This document shows, piece by piece, positions 54,912-63,904 of a DNA stretch of 64,000 nt (position 1 is its first letter; each line of letters begins with the position of its first letter). The position numbers and the translations under genes were made by a program. Location of the stretch: positions 1,480,001 through 1,544,000 of the forward strand of contig NZ_CP024123.1 of assembly GCF_002736105.1 (NCBI RefSeq), written 5' to 3'. The stretch comes from Solibacillus sp. R5-41 (lineage in GTDB: Bacteria; Bacillota; Bacilli; Bacillales_A; Planococcaceae). The notes under the pieces are model-generated. The model saw only the letters and a list, made by a program, of their open reading frames with translations. It was not told the origin of the DNA and searched no databases.

Positions 54912-55223
54912 GTTGGATATTAGTTGAAACGTATAAAATATTATTTTTAGCAAACGCAATGATTAGGAGTAGTAAAAGTTAATTATTCGGTTTAGAGAGC
55001 TGCGGGTTGGTGCAACGCAGTCCAATAATACTTCGAACTTACCTAGGAGTGGTAATGTAAAAAGAATGGATTGACGATTCTATTTATATTAACGATTAAC
55101 CTTCGTTATAAGGTTTTTAAGCAGGGTTCATGAAGGACCAATTAGAGTGGTACCGCGGTTTGCTAAAGGCATGTCGTCTCTTTTTTCATTTGATAATGAT
55201 GGAAGAGACGACATGCTTTTTTT
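54912..55223 (+). ncRNA. T-box riboswitch 1
   Basis: Stem I elements include GAGCTGCGGGTTGGTGCAAC near 55000. The invariant T-box AGAGTGGTACCGCG lies at 55144-55157. A terminator follows (GCATGTCGTCTC/GAGACGACATGC, then seven T). T-boxes bind uncharged tRNA and open the terminator. The specifier region reads GAACTTACC; the two most natural readings (CTT or TTA) are leucine codons, but the codon is not certain. No gene lies between this leader and the second one. Confidence 0.92.
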
Positions 55224-55288
55224 ATCTTTAGGCGGAGGAAGACAACCAAAATAAGGAGCTTTTAGTTGAGGCGCTTTGTTAATTAAGG

Positions 55289-55317
55289 TTGGTAGAATTA
55301 AAACAGGCTCATATAGT
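55289..55317 (+). promoter_or_regulatory. Weakened sigma-A promoter of T-box leader 2
   Basis: TATAGT at 55312-55317 is kept 17 bp from TTGGTA at 55289-55294, where leader 1 has TTGACA. Surrounding bases (AATTAAA-CAGGC) match, so the promoter was duplicated and then drifted. Confidence 0.65.
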
Positions 55318-55620
55318 GTAGGATAATTTTAATAATAATATTTAGGAAACGCAATGAGTAGGAGTAGTAAAAGTTAATTATTCGGTTAAGAGAGCTGCGG
55401 GTTGGTGTAACGCAGTCCAATAATACTTTGAACTTACCTAGGAGTGGTAATGCAGTTAGAATGGATTGACGATTCTTTTTGCATTAACGATTAACCTTCG
55501 TTACAAGGTTTTTAAGTAGGGTTCATAAAGGACCAATTAGAGTGGTACCGCGGTTTGCTAAAGGCATATCGTCTCTTTTTTCATTTGATAATGATGGAAG
55601 AGACGATATGCCTTTTTTTA
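55318..55620 (+). ncRNA. T-box riboswitch 2 (upstream of amino-acid permease)
   Basis: This is nearly identical to leader 1 across stem I, the GAACTTACC specifier region and the AGAGTGGTACCGCG box (55539-55552). The terminator stem reads GCATATCGTCTC/GAGACGATATGC; compared with leader 1, a G-C pair has become A-T with both bases changed. It directly precedes the permease gene by 59 bp. Confidence 0.93.
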
Positions 55621-55678
55621 TCTTCGGACGGATGTTACTTATTACGCCGAGGCATAGTTGATATTAGGAGGAAAAATC

Positions 55679-57037
55679 ATGGAAAACAGCAACAAGAAAT
55701 TACAGAGAACAATGACCTCGCGTCATATTACAATGATGGCATTAGGTGGTGCCATTGGTGCAGGATTATTTAAAGGGAGCAGTGCAGCCATTGATATGGC
55801 CGGTCCAGCAGTACTTATTGCGTACTTAATAGGCGGTATTATTCTGTTATTTGTAATGCAAGGTTTGGCAGAAATGGCGGTTCGTAATAGCGAGGCAAGA
55901 ACATTTAGAGATTTAGTGCAATCGATTCTAGGGAAATATCCTGCATATTTTTTAGATTGGATCTATTGGAAGATGTGGGTTTTAAATATTGCAGCCGAAT
56001 CTGTGGTTGCAGCAATTTTCATTCAATATTGGTTACCAGAATATCCGATTTGGATACTGGCCTTGTCTGTTTCCGTGTTAGTTACAGCCGTTAACTTGTT
56101 ATCCGTGAAAGTTTTTGCAGAAACGGAATTTTGGCTAGCGTTAATTAAGATTTCCGTAATTGTCGTATTCATTATTGCAGGGTTAGTGTTGTTGCTTGTA
56201 TCTTTTGGTAATCATACAGCTGTTGGTTTTACAAACTTAACGGATCATGGTGGGTTCTTACCAAATGGACCAACAGGCTTAATTGCTGCAATGCTTGTAG
56301 TAATTTACTCTTATGGAGGTACTGAAATTATTGGTATTACGTTAGCTGAAACAAAAAATCCGGAAAAAGCAGTACCAAAAGCTGTTCGCAGTACATTAGT
56401 GCGTATTATTACATTCTATTTATTGCCTTTCTTTATTATTGTTAGTTTAATTCCTTGGAATGAAGTAAACGGAGTACCAGAAAGTCCGTTTGTAATGGTC
56501 TTTAAAATGATCGGGATCCCAGGTGCGGACCATATTATGAATGCCGTAGTAATACTTGCAATTGTTTCATCGATGAACTCAGGCTTATACGGTTCATCAC
56601 GCGTGCTGTATACTCAAGCTATGGACGGGCGTATACCTAAAATCTTTGGATATTTATCTAAAAGGAAGGTCCCAGTGTATGCCATATTGATGTGTACGAT
56701 AGCAATGTATACGGGTGTAATCATTTCTTTATTTGCAGGAGAAAAAACGTTTGAGTTCCTAATGGGTTCACTAGGGTACACTGTATTATTTATTTGGTTA
56801 ATCATTGCGATTGCCCATGTAAAATCTCGTAAAATACAGCCAGAAAAAACAAGTGCCTATGCAGTAAAATGGTTCCCCTATACAACTTGGGTAGCTATTA
56901 TTGCTTTAAGTGCGATTCTTATTGGGATTATTTTCACAACATCTATTATCGTAACAGGCATAACATTAGCAATTTATATATTTATTACGTTAACTTATAT
57001 ATATAGCGGTCGATTTCATGTAGATAAAGCGAAATAG
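55679..57037 (+). CDS. APC-superfamily amino-acid permease under T-box control
   Basis: The product has 452 residues and twelve membrane helices. RHITMMALGGAIGAGLFKGSSAAIDMAGPA at the N-terminus is the amino-acid transporter signature. YSYGGTEIIGITLAETKNPEKAVPKAV near residue 210 and SSMNSGLYGSSRVLYTQAMDGRIPKIF near 300 are typical of the AAT family (GabP/ProY/LysP-like). The T-box leaders imply that it imports the amino acid whose uncharged tRNA is sensed, probably leucine (compare YvbW in B. subtilis). AGGAGG lies 8 bases before the ATG. Confidence 0.92.
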   Translation: MENSNKKLQRTMTSRHITMMALGGAIGAGLFKGSSAAIDMAGPAVLIAYLIGGIILLFVMQGLAEMAVRNSEARTFRDLVQSILGKYPAYFLDWIYWKMWVLNIAAESVVAAIFIQYWLPEYPIWILALSVSVLVTAVNLLSVKVFAETEFWLALIKISVIVVFIIAGLVLLLVSFGNHTAVGFTNLTDHGGFLPNGPTGLIAAMLVVIYSYGGTEIIGITLAETKNPEKAVPKAVRSTLVRIITFYLLPFFIIVSLIPWNEVNGVPESPFVMVFKMIGIPGADHIMNAVVILAIVSSMNSGLYGSSRVLYTQAMDGRIPKIFGYLSKRKVPVYAILMCTIAMYTGVIISLFAGEKTFEFLMGSLGYTVLFIWLIIAIAHVKSRKIQPEKTSAYAVKWFPYTTWVAIIALSAILIGIIFTTSIIVTGITLAIYIFITLTYIYSGRFHVDKAK

Positions 57038-57270
57038 TATTAAAGAACCTATAAGACAAGGGCGATAGCTCGCCTCTTTAGTACGAATTTGTTAGCTAAT
57101 AAATGTAATTAAAGAATTTCTTATGTTGCTTTAAGCTTACTATTATGGATTTTATAAGTGTGCGCCGCTACCATGGGAGGCTGCTAATCATTAGATTTTC
57201 TCAAGAAATAAGCTAGTTTCATATGTTCAATTAATATAATCACTATGGATATGGGACATTAATTAAATTA

Positions 57271-57315
57271 AAGCATTAATAAAAGTGGTACTTACACTTT
57301 TATTGATGCTTTTTA
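57271..57315 (+). terminator. Terminator downstream of the permease, in the 57038-57814 gap
   Basis: The arms AAGCATTAATAAAAGTG and CACTTTTATTGATGCTT pair with one mismatch and are followed by TTTT. The rest of the 777-bp gap shows no gene; its last ~130 bp are the regulatory region of the reductase. Confidence 0.8.
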
Positions 57316-57732
57316 ATTTGTTCAATTTTCATAGTTTATAAAAGTGTCGTATTCCGAAACTAGTCCATTTATCTGTGCAAATACGTACTAGAAAAAATGT
57401 TTTTAACACTAATTATGTCAAAAATCTTTCTCATTATTCAATGTTTTTTAAGAGTATAGAAAAGTATTGGGAGGTCGAAATCATTCGATGGTGTTTTATT
57501 GAAAAATATCCAGGAAATTATATAGACAGATAATCATTGTGTTGCCACATGTACACAGCACTAGTGTAGTGTAAATAGAAGCTAATATTTTGCAAAGGCA
57601 ATCAAATTAAAAATGATAATTTTCCGTTAAATTTTTTATGAAAATCGTCATCTAACCAATTCTTTTTATAAAATTGTTCACCCAAAGCCATTGATAATAC
57701 ACAATAGGAACCTCGGCGTTTCTATGAAACCA

Positions 57733-57748
57733 AAAAGTGCGTACTTTT
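57733..57748. promoter_or_regulatory. Candidate HxlR operator upstream of the reductase gene
   Basis: AAAAGT-GCGT-ACTTTT is a perfect 6-4-6 inverted repeat, 67 bp before the reductase ATG. It is conserved (with GCAT in the middle) in the decayed copy at 53348-53363. Confidence 0.55.
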
Positions 57749-57814
57749 ATTAATGCATATAAGGCTGCATAATAAAAAAGCAACGAAATAATAACTCAAG
57801 TGGGGGAATAAATA

Positions 57815-58660
57815 ATGATAAATAATTTACAAGATACTATCGAATTAAATAATGGGATTGAAATGCCAGGGATTGGCCTTGGTGTATTCCAAGTGGAAAA
57901 CGATGCAACGGTAGAAATCGTAAAAAATGCGATTGAGGTTGGCTACCGTAGCATTGATACAGCCGCTATATACGGTAATGAAGCGGGTGTGGGTGAGGGT
58001 ATTAAACAAGCGCTTGCATCTACTGGTTTAAAACGGGAGGATTTATTTATTACATCTAAAGTTTGGAATGCGGGTTTAAGCTATGACGAAACAGTAATTG
58101 CTTATGAAGAAAGCCTCCAAAAATTAGGGTTAGATTATTTGGATTTATATCTAATTCACTGGCCAGGAAAAAATAAATATGCTGAATCTTGGAGAGCACT
58201 TGAAGATCTATACACAGCGGGTAAGATCAAAGCAATCGGCGTATGTAACTTCAACATTTCGCACTTACAAGACTTAATAAATACAGCTAGCGTAGTACCT
58301 GTTATTAACCAAGTAGAATTCCACCCACGTCTACAACAAGTAGAGTTACGAGCATTTTGTAAAGAACATAATATCCAATTAGAAGCGTGGGCACCTTTAA
58401 TGCAAGGTGGGCTTTTAGAAGATCCAACAATTGCGAAAATTGCAGAAAAATATGGAAAATCAAACTCGCAAGTAATTTTGCGTTGGGATATTCAAAATGG
58501 TGTTGTAACAATCCCTAAGACAGTAAGTAAAGAACGAATGGTTCAAAATGCAAACATCTTTGATTTCAGCCTTACAGAGGAAGAATTACAAGTAGTTAAT
58601 GCCATGAACTTAGAAAAACGTGTAGGTCCAGACCCAGCAGAGTTTGACTTTATGTTGTAA
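57815..58660 (+). CDS. Aldo/keto reductase (YvgN-like)
   Basis: The product has 281 residues. The catalytic tetrad is visible: Asp and Tyr in SIDTAAIYGNE, Lys in FITSKVWN, and His in LYLIHWPG. IKAIGVCNFNISHLQDL and the C-terminal IPKTVSKERMVQNANIFDF bind NADPH. Relatives in Bacillus reduce glyoxal, methylglyoxal and similar aldehydes. It lies beside a convergent HxlR regulator and an MFS exporter and shares an operator-like motif with the latter. GTGGGGGAATAA precedes the ATG. Confidence 0.94.
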   Translation: MINNLQDTIELNNGIEMPGIGLGVFQVENDATVEIVKNAIEVGYRSIDTAAIYGNEAGVGEGIKQALASTGLKREDLFITSKVWNAGLSYDETVIAYEESLQKLGLDYLDLYLIHWPGKNKYAESWRALEDLYTAGKIKAIGVCNFNISHLQDLINTASVVPVINQVEFHPRLQQVELRAFCKEHNIQLEAWAPLMQGGLLEDPTIAKIAEKYGKSNSQVILRWDIQNGVVTIPKTVSKERMVQNANIFDFSLTEEELQVVNAMNLEKRVGPDPAEFDFML

Positions 58661-58696
58661 TAGAACATCTTAAATATTGGCTAATGTCACACAAAA

Positions 58697-58743
58697 TAGA
58701 GAAAGCCTTTAGGTTTCACTTATCCTCAAGGCTTTCTCTATTT
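58697..58743. terminator. Bidirectional terminator between reductase and HxlR genes
   Basis: A 13-bp perfect stem (TAGAGAAAGCCTT/AAGGCTTTCTCTA) has an 18-base loop and ends in TTTT. Confidence 0.85.
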
Positions 58744-59117
58744 TACATCATAGCAATGTCTTCGTCTCGTTGCATAAGAACAACATCTTCACCATTATCT
58801 ATTAATTTTTCGATATGATTTTCACCCCAAGTGCAAAGTAAGTTAAGCACGGGTTCCATCTTATGTCCATACGGTGTTAATGAATATTCAACTTTTGGTG
58901 GTACTTGATTGAAGACTTTGCGATTAATCAATCCAGATTGTTCCAATTCTCGTAATTGATTCGTCAACATTTTTTGTGAAATGCCAGGAATTAATCGACG
59001 AAATTCATTCGTACGTATTTGACCGTGGTGATTGAGGTGGCAGAGAATAATAGGTTTCCATTTACCTCCAATTACTTCAAGTGTCGCTTCAACACCAATA
59101 TTATATACTTTTTTCAT
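58743..59117 (-). CDS. HxlR-family transcriptional regulator
   Basis: The product has 124 residues. LEVIGGKWKPIILCHLNHHGQIRTNEFRRLIPGISQKMLTNQLRELEQSGLINRKVF is the HxlR winged helix, and KVEYSLTPYGHKMEPVLNLLCTWGENH the wing and dimer helix. HxlR proteins such as YodB and CatR sense quinones, aldehydes or other electrophiles, often through an N-terminal Cys. Here the only early cysteine is in the LCHL segment of helix 2. It is divergent from the MFS gene and the likely repressor of both MFS and reductase. AGGAGGTCC precedes the ATG. Confidence 0.92.
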   Translation of the reverse strand: MKKVYNIGVEATLEVIGGKWKPIILCHLNHHGQIRTNEFRRLIPGISQKMLTNQLRELEQSGLINRKVFNQVPPKVEYSLTPYGHKMEPVLNLLCTWGENHIEKLIDNGEDVVLMQRDEDIAMM

Positions 59118-59138
59118 CGTGGACCTCCTGTATTATTC

Positions 59139-59170
59139 AAAAGTAACTAAAAATACTCTACGTACTTTTT
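59139..59170. promoter_or_regulatory. Candidate HxlR operator in the divergent HxlR/MFS region
   Basis: AAAAGTAACTAAAAATACTC and the following TACGTACTTTTTT hold AAAAGTA/TACTTTT inverted half-sites. The block is kept almost unchanged at about 53868-53900 in the decayed copy of the locus, and similar half-sites precede the reductase. Confidence 0.6.
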
Positions 59171-59226
59171 TAATATGTATGAATGATACTACATCCAATA
59201 AAAAAATCAAAGGAGTAATTATTTTT

Positions 59227-60450
59227 ATGAAAACAACAACAATACCAAATGCCAAGCTAATACTCCTTGCACTAGCAATCAGTGCCTTTGGTATCGGTTC
59301 TACAGAATTTATAAGCGTGGGGCTACTTCCACTCATAACAAACGACTTCGGTATATCATTAAGTACTGCTGGATTAACCGTATCTATCTATGCTCTTGGT
59401 GTAACGATTGGGGCACCAATTTTAACGGTATTAACGTCTCGGATTGATCGTAAGAAGGTTCTATTGCTCGTAATGGCAATTTTTATAGTTGGTAACTTGT
59501 GGGCTGCACTTGCACCTACGTTCTCGTTACTACTTATTGGTCGTATTATCTCAGCTTTAGCACATGGCGTTTTTATGTCCATTGCCGCAGTCATTGCGGC
59601 TGATGTCGTAGCACCTGATAGACGCGCAAGTGCAATTGCATTTATGTTTACAGGTTTAACTTTGGCAACTGTAACTGGGGTTCCACTTGGGACTTTCATC
59701 GGCCAAGTAACAGATTGGCGTATGTCATTCATTTTCATCGTAATAATCGGAGTAATTGGTTTAATTAGCAATGCATTACTCGTGCCTAATAATTTACCAA
59801 AGAGTAATCCAATTTCGTTACGTGATATTGGTAAGGTATTGAGTAATTTACGTATGTTATTAATTCTTTTCATTACAGCGATCGGTTATGGAGGCGTATT
59901 TGTAGTTTACACATATGTATCGCCAATTTTAGAAAAACATATGGGTTATTCACCTCAAGCAATCGTAGTTATTCTAGTCATATACGGTATTTTTGTAGCA
60001 ATAGGGAATACATTAGGTGGACATTTTGCAAATAGTAATCCATTACGTGCACTAGTTTTTAGCTTTATAGGACTAGCATTAACATTGCTGGGCATTAATT
60101 TCTCATTTGATTCACATATTTTTGGGCTAGTATTGGTCTTACTCATGGGCCTATTCATGTTTATGAATGTACCTGGCTTACAATTATATGCAGTACAGCT
60201 TTCAGAAAAATATGTACCTTCAGCCACTGCAATGGCTTCAGCATTAAATATTTCAGCATTCAACGTCGGAATTTTCCTAGGATCTTATGTTGGGGGATTA
60301 ATTGTACGTCATCAATCATTGGAATATACACCTTTATACGGCTTCTTAATGGTTATTGTTGCCGCAAGCATTACATTGGCATGGTTAATTTTTGAAAATA
60401 AACAGAATGACAGCGCTGAATCAGAATTCTCCACATTATCGAAAACTTAA
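59227..60450 (+). CDS. DHA1-type MFS efflux transporter (AraJ/chloramphenicol-exporter-like)
   Basis: The product has 407 residues and twelve membrane helices. The group signature AISAFGIGSTEFISVGLLP lies at residues 15-33, SRIDRKKVLL is loop motif A, and ISALAHGVFMSIAAVIAADVV and GLTLATVTGVPLGTFIGQVTDWRMSF follow. It probably exports an arabinose-like, purine or drug substrate. AAAGGAG precedes the ATG at 59227; a longer frame back to 59032 crosses the HxlR gene and is not real. It is probably repressed by the divergent HxlR protein. Confidence 0.92.
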   Translation: MKTTTIPNAKLILLALAISAFGIGSTEFISVGLLPLITNDFGISLSTAGLTVSIYALGVTIGAPILTVLTSRIDRKKVLLLVMAIFIVGNLWAALAPTFSLLLIGRIISALAHGVFMSIAAVIAADVVAPDRRASAIAFMFTGLTLATVTGVPLGTFIGQVTDWRMSFIFIVIIGVIGLISNALLVPNNLPKSNPISLRDIGKVLSNLRMLLILFITAIGYGGVFVVYTYVSPILEKHMGYSPQAIVVILVIYGIFVAIGNTLGGHFANSNPLRALVFSFIGLALTLLGINFSFDSHIFGLVLVLLMGLFMFMNVPGLQLYAVQLSEKYVPSATAMASALNISAFNVGIFLGSYVGGLIVRHQSLEYTPLYGFLMVIVAASITLAWLIFENKQNDSAESEFSTLSKT

Positions 60451-60636
60451 TTGAATTTGTTGTAAATTGAATAAGTTGAAAAAATAGCACTTCAATTTCC
60501 TTATTTTTGTGAATATTAACAAGTCATTGTGTATCGAGGGTACAAAACTGTTCAATTGATGTGTTGGTTATTGTACTATGGATAATAGAACGATTCCCAC
60601 TATATACATTTAGTATAAACAATTAAGGAGAAATAC

Positions 60637-61206
60637 ATGACCTGGAGCAAATTGAAGCAAAATTTAGAGAGTTTTCTCAGTCCTGCATTACATGGAATGG
60701 TTGAATACCGTGCAACTGGATACCGTTATTTACCTGATAAAGCAGGACTGTGTTATATTGCGGTAGATAAAAAAAATGTCCTCAATATGAGTGATAAAAC
60801 TACCTTAATCAGATGGTATCAGACGGAGCAAGAAATTAAGAATGATTCAGATATCCAAATTCCTATTAACAATGATGAAATTGAATCGGTAAGAAAAGAA
60901 ACAAAAGGGGTAGTTCCGGAAGATCGTCTACAAGTAATTGCAAGGGGTAGAAAAATATCAGAATGTGCAAAGGAAATTTTTTCAGCACAGTCATCATTAA
61001 GTAAATCGAATTTTATCGTTGTAGCAACTAAGTTTTTATCCACTCCGATAGAAGAAAGTTTAGAGAGCAATGATATCCTATTGAATATTCTAGCTTTGGT
61101 GGACAGACGGATTGGAAAAAAACGAATTTTAAACATGGCCGAGAAGATGAAGTTAAAGCATCCAATTGTACAGTATTTTTATGAACTACGACTTAGTACG
61201 TTATGA
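60637..61206 (+). CDS. SF0329-like family protein, unknown function
   Basis: The product has 189 residues. The N-terminus MTWSKLKQNLESFLSPAL and VEYRATGYRYLPDKAGLCYIAVDKK resemble the small conserved group annotated as SF0329 family. It ends with VDRRIGKKRILNMAEKMKLKHPIVQYFYELRL. There is no signal sequence or membrane segment. AAGGAG precedes the ATG. The function is not known. Confidence 0.7.
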   Translation: MTWSKLKQNLESFLSPALHGMVEYRATGYRYLPDKAGLCYIAVDKKNVLNMSDKTTLIRWYQTEQEIKNDSDIQIPINNDEIESVRKETKGVVPEDRLQVIARGRKISECAKEIFSAQSSLSKSNFIVVATKFLSTPIEESLESNDILLNILALVDRRIGKKRILNMAEKMKLKHPIVQYFYELRLSTL

Positions 61207-61370
61207 AAATCACTAACTCATCACCATGTAGATTTTAGTATTATTCACGAGCTGGTTATCATAAGAATGGAACCATTACCTATCCTGAAATACTATTTAT
61301 TAATAAAAAAAGTGTAAAACTCAAGATAAAGTTTTAGTTAAGTTAACAAGACTACATCTTTTAATACCAA

Positions 61371-61467
61371 TGTTACCGACGTGCAACACATTGTAAAGCG
61401 GTGGCGTGGCTAGAGTTAGTATCAAAAAAAGAAACGAATTTCCGATGGTGGAATTCGTTTTTTTTTT
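61371..61467 (+). repeat. Dispersed repeat family E with built-in terminator, copy 1
   Basis: About 97 bp (GTTACC ... GCGGTGGCGTGGCTAGAGTTA ... ACGAATTTCCGATGGTGGAA, then TTCGT and ten T) match 63905-64000 in the same orientation. The 3' part is a hairpin with a T-tract and would act as a terminator. The two copies flank the S9 peptidase gene. Confidence 0.75.
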
Positions 61468-61925
61468 GTTGTTCTAAAAAAGGATTAAGGAAATTTTTTG
61501 TTGAAGTTATTGAACTAACGCAGCAGATTTAATGCTTCTAAAACTAGATGCACTGCCATTTTCCGCCTAAATTTATAGCCTACTTTTTTCTTTGTGTTCA
61601 ATTCTAATACTGACGCCAAATAGCATCAACCATTGCCCAAGAAAAACTTGAAATTTTTGATAACATAATTCTTGATGGGGCAATTTTTCAATCGCTAAGT
61701 TGTAACGGGTAGTATGATATTAACCTATATAATCAAAGTTTAGAATTTATTTCGAGTCACCAAACATGTTTCTTACAGATCTACTCTTTTTTATTTTTCA
61801 TGATAAACAATAGGTTTAAACATGTAGTACATCGGATTACTATATATTATACATTAAAGTATAATAATGGTATTCTGTAAAAAGACAGACTTTTCTATCA
61901 ATTAAAAAAGTGAGGAGTTTTCATT
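61468..61925. other. AT-rich intergenic region without a supported gene
   Basis: Short minus-strand frames near 61520-61600 (KMAVHLVLEALNLLR then stop) are too short to call. The end of the gap holds the promoter and GAGGAG ribosome site of the peptidase gene. Confidence 0.45.
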
Positions 61926-63725
61926 ATGATTTCTTTTTCTAAACCAGATGTAGAACAGTTTTTAAGAACATTTTCTATTGGCGATTTTGCGGTTAGTCCA
62001 GATGAAAAACAACTAGTTTTCAGTACAAATTTAAGTGGGAAGTATAATTTATGGGCCATGAATTTACCAAATACGTTCCCGACGCCGCTTACTTTTATTG
62101 ACCAGAGCTGTCAAGGCCTTCTCTATGATAAACAAGGACGGTTCATCATTGCCGGTTTTGACCACAATGGAAACGAAAATACACAATTTTATGGACTTCC
62201 ACTTCAAGGTGGGACGATGAAGAAAATTATTTATGAAGAAGGAACTCGCAATGCTGGACCAATTTTATCAGAAGATGGGACCAAGCTTTATTACACATCC
62301 TCGAAAGGAAATCCAACGTATTTAAATGCATATGGCTATGACTTGGTGACTGGTGAAGAAGAAACAATTCTTGAGGGGAAAGATGCTGCCACTTTTTTAA
62401 TCGATTTTAGCCCAAATGAAGAGGTTGCCCTCTACTATAAACATTTTGCTAATACGTACACACTCCTATACGCCAAACGAGGAGAGGAACATATTCGCCT
62501 AACACCGCCGACAGATCAGCAACATACGGTCAGTGATGCAGTTTTTGTATCCAATGAGCTCATCTATTTATTAACGAATTACGATGCTGATTTTACCTAT
62601 TTGGCTTCGTATAATTTAGAGACAAATGAATTTGTAAAAGTGAAAGATTTGGAGAATGAAAGCTTAACTACGTTGAAATATAACAAAGAAAAGCAGTGCC
62701 TGTATGTAATCAGTGAAAAAGGTGTAGAAGATCATTTATACATGCATGATTTGCTATCGAATAATTGGGAAGAACTAGATTCACCATGCAGTGTCATCGA
62801 AAAGCTTATAGTCACAAAGTCCGGTAGTTTGTATTTATTAGGAAGAAGGGCTACGAAGCCGAGTAATATTTATCAATTTAAGGAAAATGGATGGATATCT
62901 TTAACGGAATACACAGTTCCAGGTGTAGATCAAAGCGAATTAGTTGAGCCGGATGTGATTACTTATTCTTCCTTTGACGGACTTGAAATTGAGTCCTTAT
63001 TTTTCAAAGCAAAAAAAGAAAATGATAATGGTGAAATCATCTTTTGGCCGCATGGTGGTCCGCAAGCTGCAGAGCGTAAATTTTTTAGAGCTTCCTTCCA
63101 ATTCTTTCTAAATCATGGGTATAGCATCTTTGCTCCGAATTTCCGTGGTTCGACAGGCTATGGATTGGCTTTCATGAAAATGGTAGAAGGAAATTGGGGA
63201 CACGGTCCACGCCTCGATAATGTCGCGGGACTCGACTGGCTCATTGATAATGGCTACGCGGAAAAAGGCAATATTTTATTGATGGGCGGAAGTTATGGAG
63301 GTTACATGGCCTTATTGCTTCACGGTCGACATGCTGAGTATTTCAAAGCAGTAGTGGATATATTTGGTCCATCTGATTTGTTCTCGTTTATCAACTCTGT
63401 TCCAGAAGAATGGAAGCCAATTATGGATCAATGGGTAGGAAACCCTGAAAGAGACAAGCAAAAACTTATTGAATACTCACCATTTACGTATATAGAAACT
63501 ATGATAAAACCAATGCTAGTTATCCAAGGGGCGAATGACCCACGTGTTGTGAAAGAGGAATCAGATCAAATCGTGCAAGCTTTAAAAGATAAAGGGCGTG
63601 ATGTCGAGTACATGCTTCTCGAAGACGAAGGACATGGGTTCTCTAAAAAAGAAAATGAAATTGCTGTTTATCAAAAAATCCTCACATTTTTTAATCAATT
63701 CGTTGAATCTAAAGTGAAAGCATAA
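61926..63725 (+). CDS. S9 family peptidase (prolyl oligopeptidase/acylaminoacyl peptidase type)
   Basis: The product has 599 residues. The first ~340 form a beta-propeller (ISPDEKQLVFSTN-type VSPDEKQLVFSTNLSGKYNLWAMN, LSEDGTKLYYTS). The alpha/beta-hydrolase domain holds the nucleophile in LLMGGSYGGYMALLL, the Asp in VIQGANDPRVVKEES and the His in LLEDEGHGFSKKEN. GGPQAAERKFF and FAPNFRGSTGYG form the oxyanion side. It cleaves short peptides or acyl-peptides in the cytoplasm; no signal peptide is present. GAGGAG precedes the ATG. Confidence 0.94.
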   Translation: MISFSKPDVEQFLRTFSIGDFAVSPDEKQLVFSTNLSGKYNLWAMNLPNTFPTPLTFIDQSCQGLLYDKQGRFIIAGFDHNGNENTQFYGLPLQGGTMKKIIYEEGTRNAGPILSEDGTKLYYTSSKGNPTYLNAYGYDLVTGEEETILEGKDAATFLIDFSPNEEVALYYKHFANTYTLLYAKRGEEHIRLTPPTDQQHTVSDAVFVSNELIYLLTNYDADFTYLASYNLETNEFVKVKDLENESLTTLKYNKEKQCLYVISEKGVEDHLYMHDLLSNNWEELDSPCSVIEKLIVTKSGSLYLLGRRATKPSNIYQFKENGWISLTEYTVPGVDQSELVEPDVITYSSFDGLEIESLFFKAKKENDNGEIIFWPHGGPQAAERKFFRASFQFFLNHGYSIFAPNFRGSTGYGLAFMKMVEGNWGHGPRLDNVAGLDWLIDNGYAEKGNILLMGGSYGGYMALLLHGRHAEYFKAVVDIFGPSDLFSFINSVPEEWKPIMDQWVGNPERDKQKLIEYSPFTYIETMIKPMLVIQGANDPRVVKEESDQIVQALKDKGRDVEYMLLEDEGHGFSKKENEIAVYQKILTFFNQFVESKVKA

Positions 63726-63845
63726 CGATACTATTCATTGGAAAATGAACCCGACGGGGAAGAAAATGTGAGAAATATTAAAAATTCTTTCTTCAAGTAA
63801 TGGTTGCGTTAGTTGATGGAAATACTGTTTGAAGTTAAATAAAAA

Positions 63846-63880
63846 AGACTAGGTTTTACAATGATAGTACCTAGTCTATT
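63846..63880 (+). terminator. Hairpin terminator after the S9 peptidase gene
   Basis: The arms AGACTAGGT and ACCTAGTCT form a 9-bp stem with a 14-base loop and end in ATT. Confidence 0.65.
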
Positions 63881-63904
63881 ACTTAAACTCACCAGCATCC
63901 CATG

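Noticed and set aside
59032-59226. N-terminal extension of the MFS exporter
   Set aside because: It crosses the HxlR gene start and the operator. The ATG at 59227 has an AAAGGAG site and begins at the normal family position.
61500-61640. Possible insertion-sequence remnant upstream of the S9 peptidase
   Set aside because: Only very short frames were found, with no recognisable transposase motif or inverted ends.
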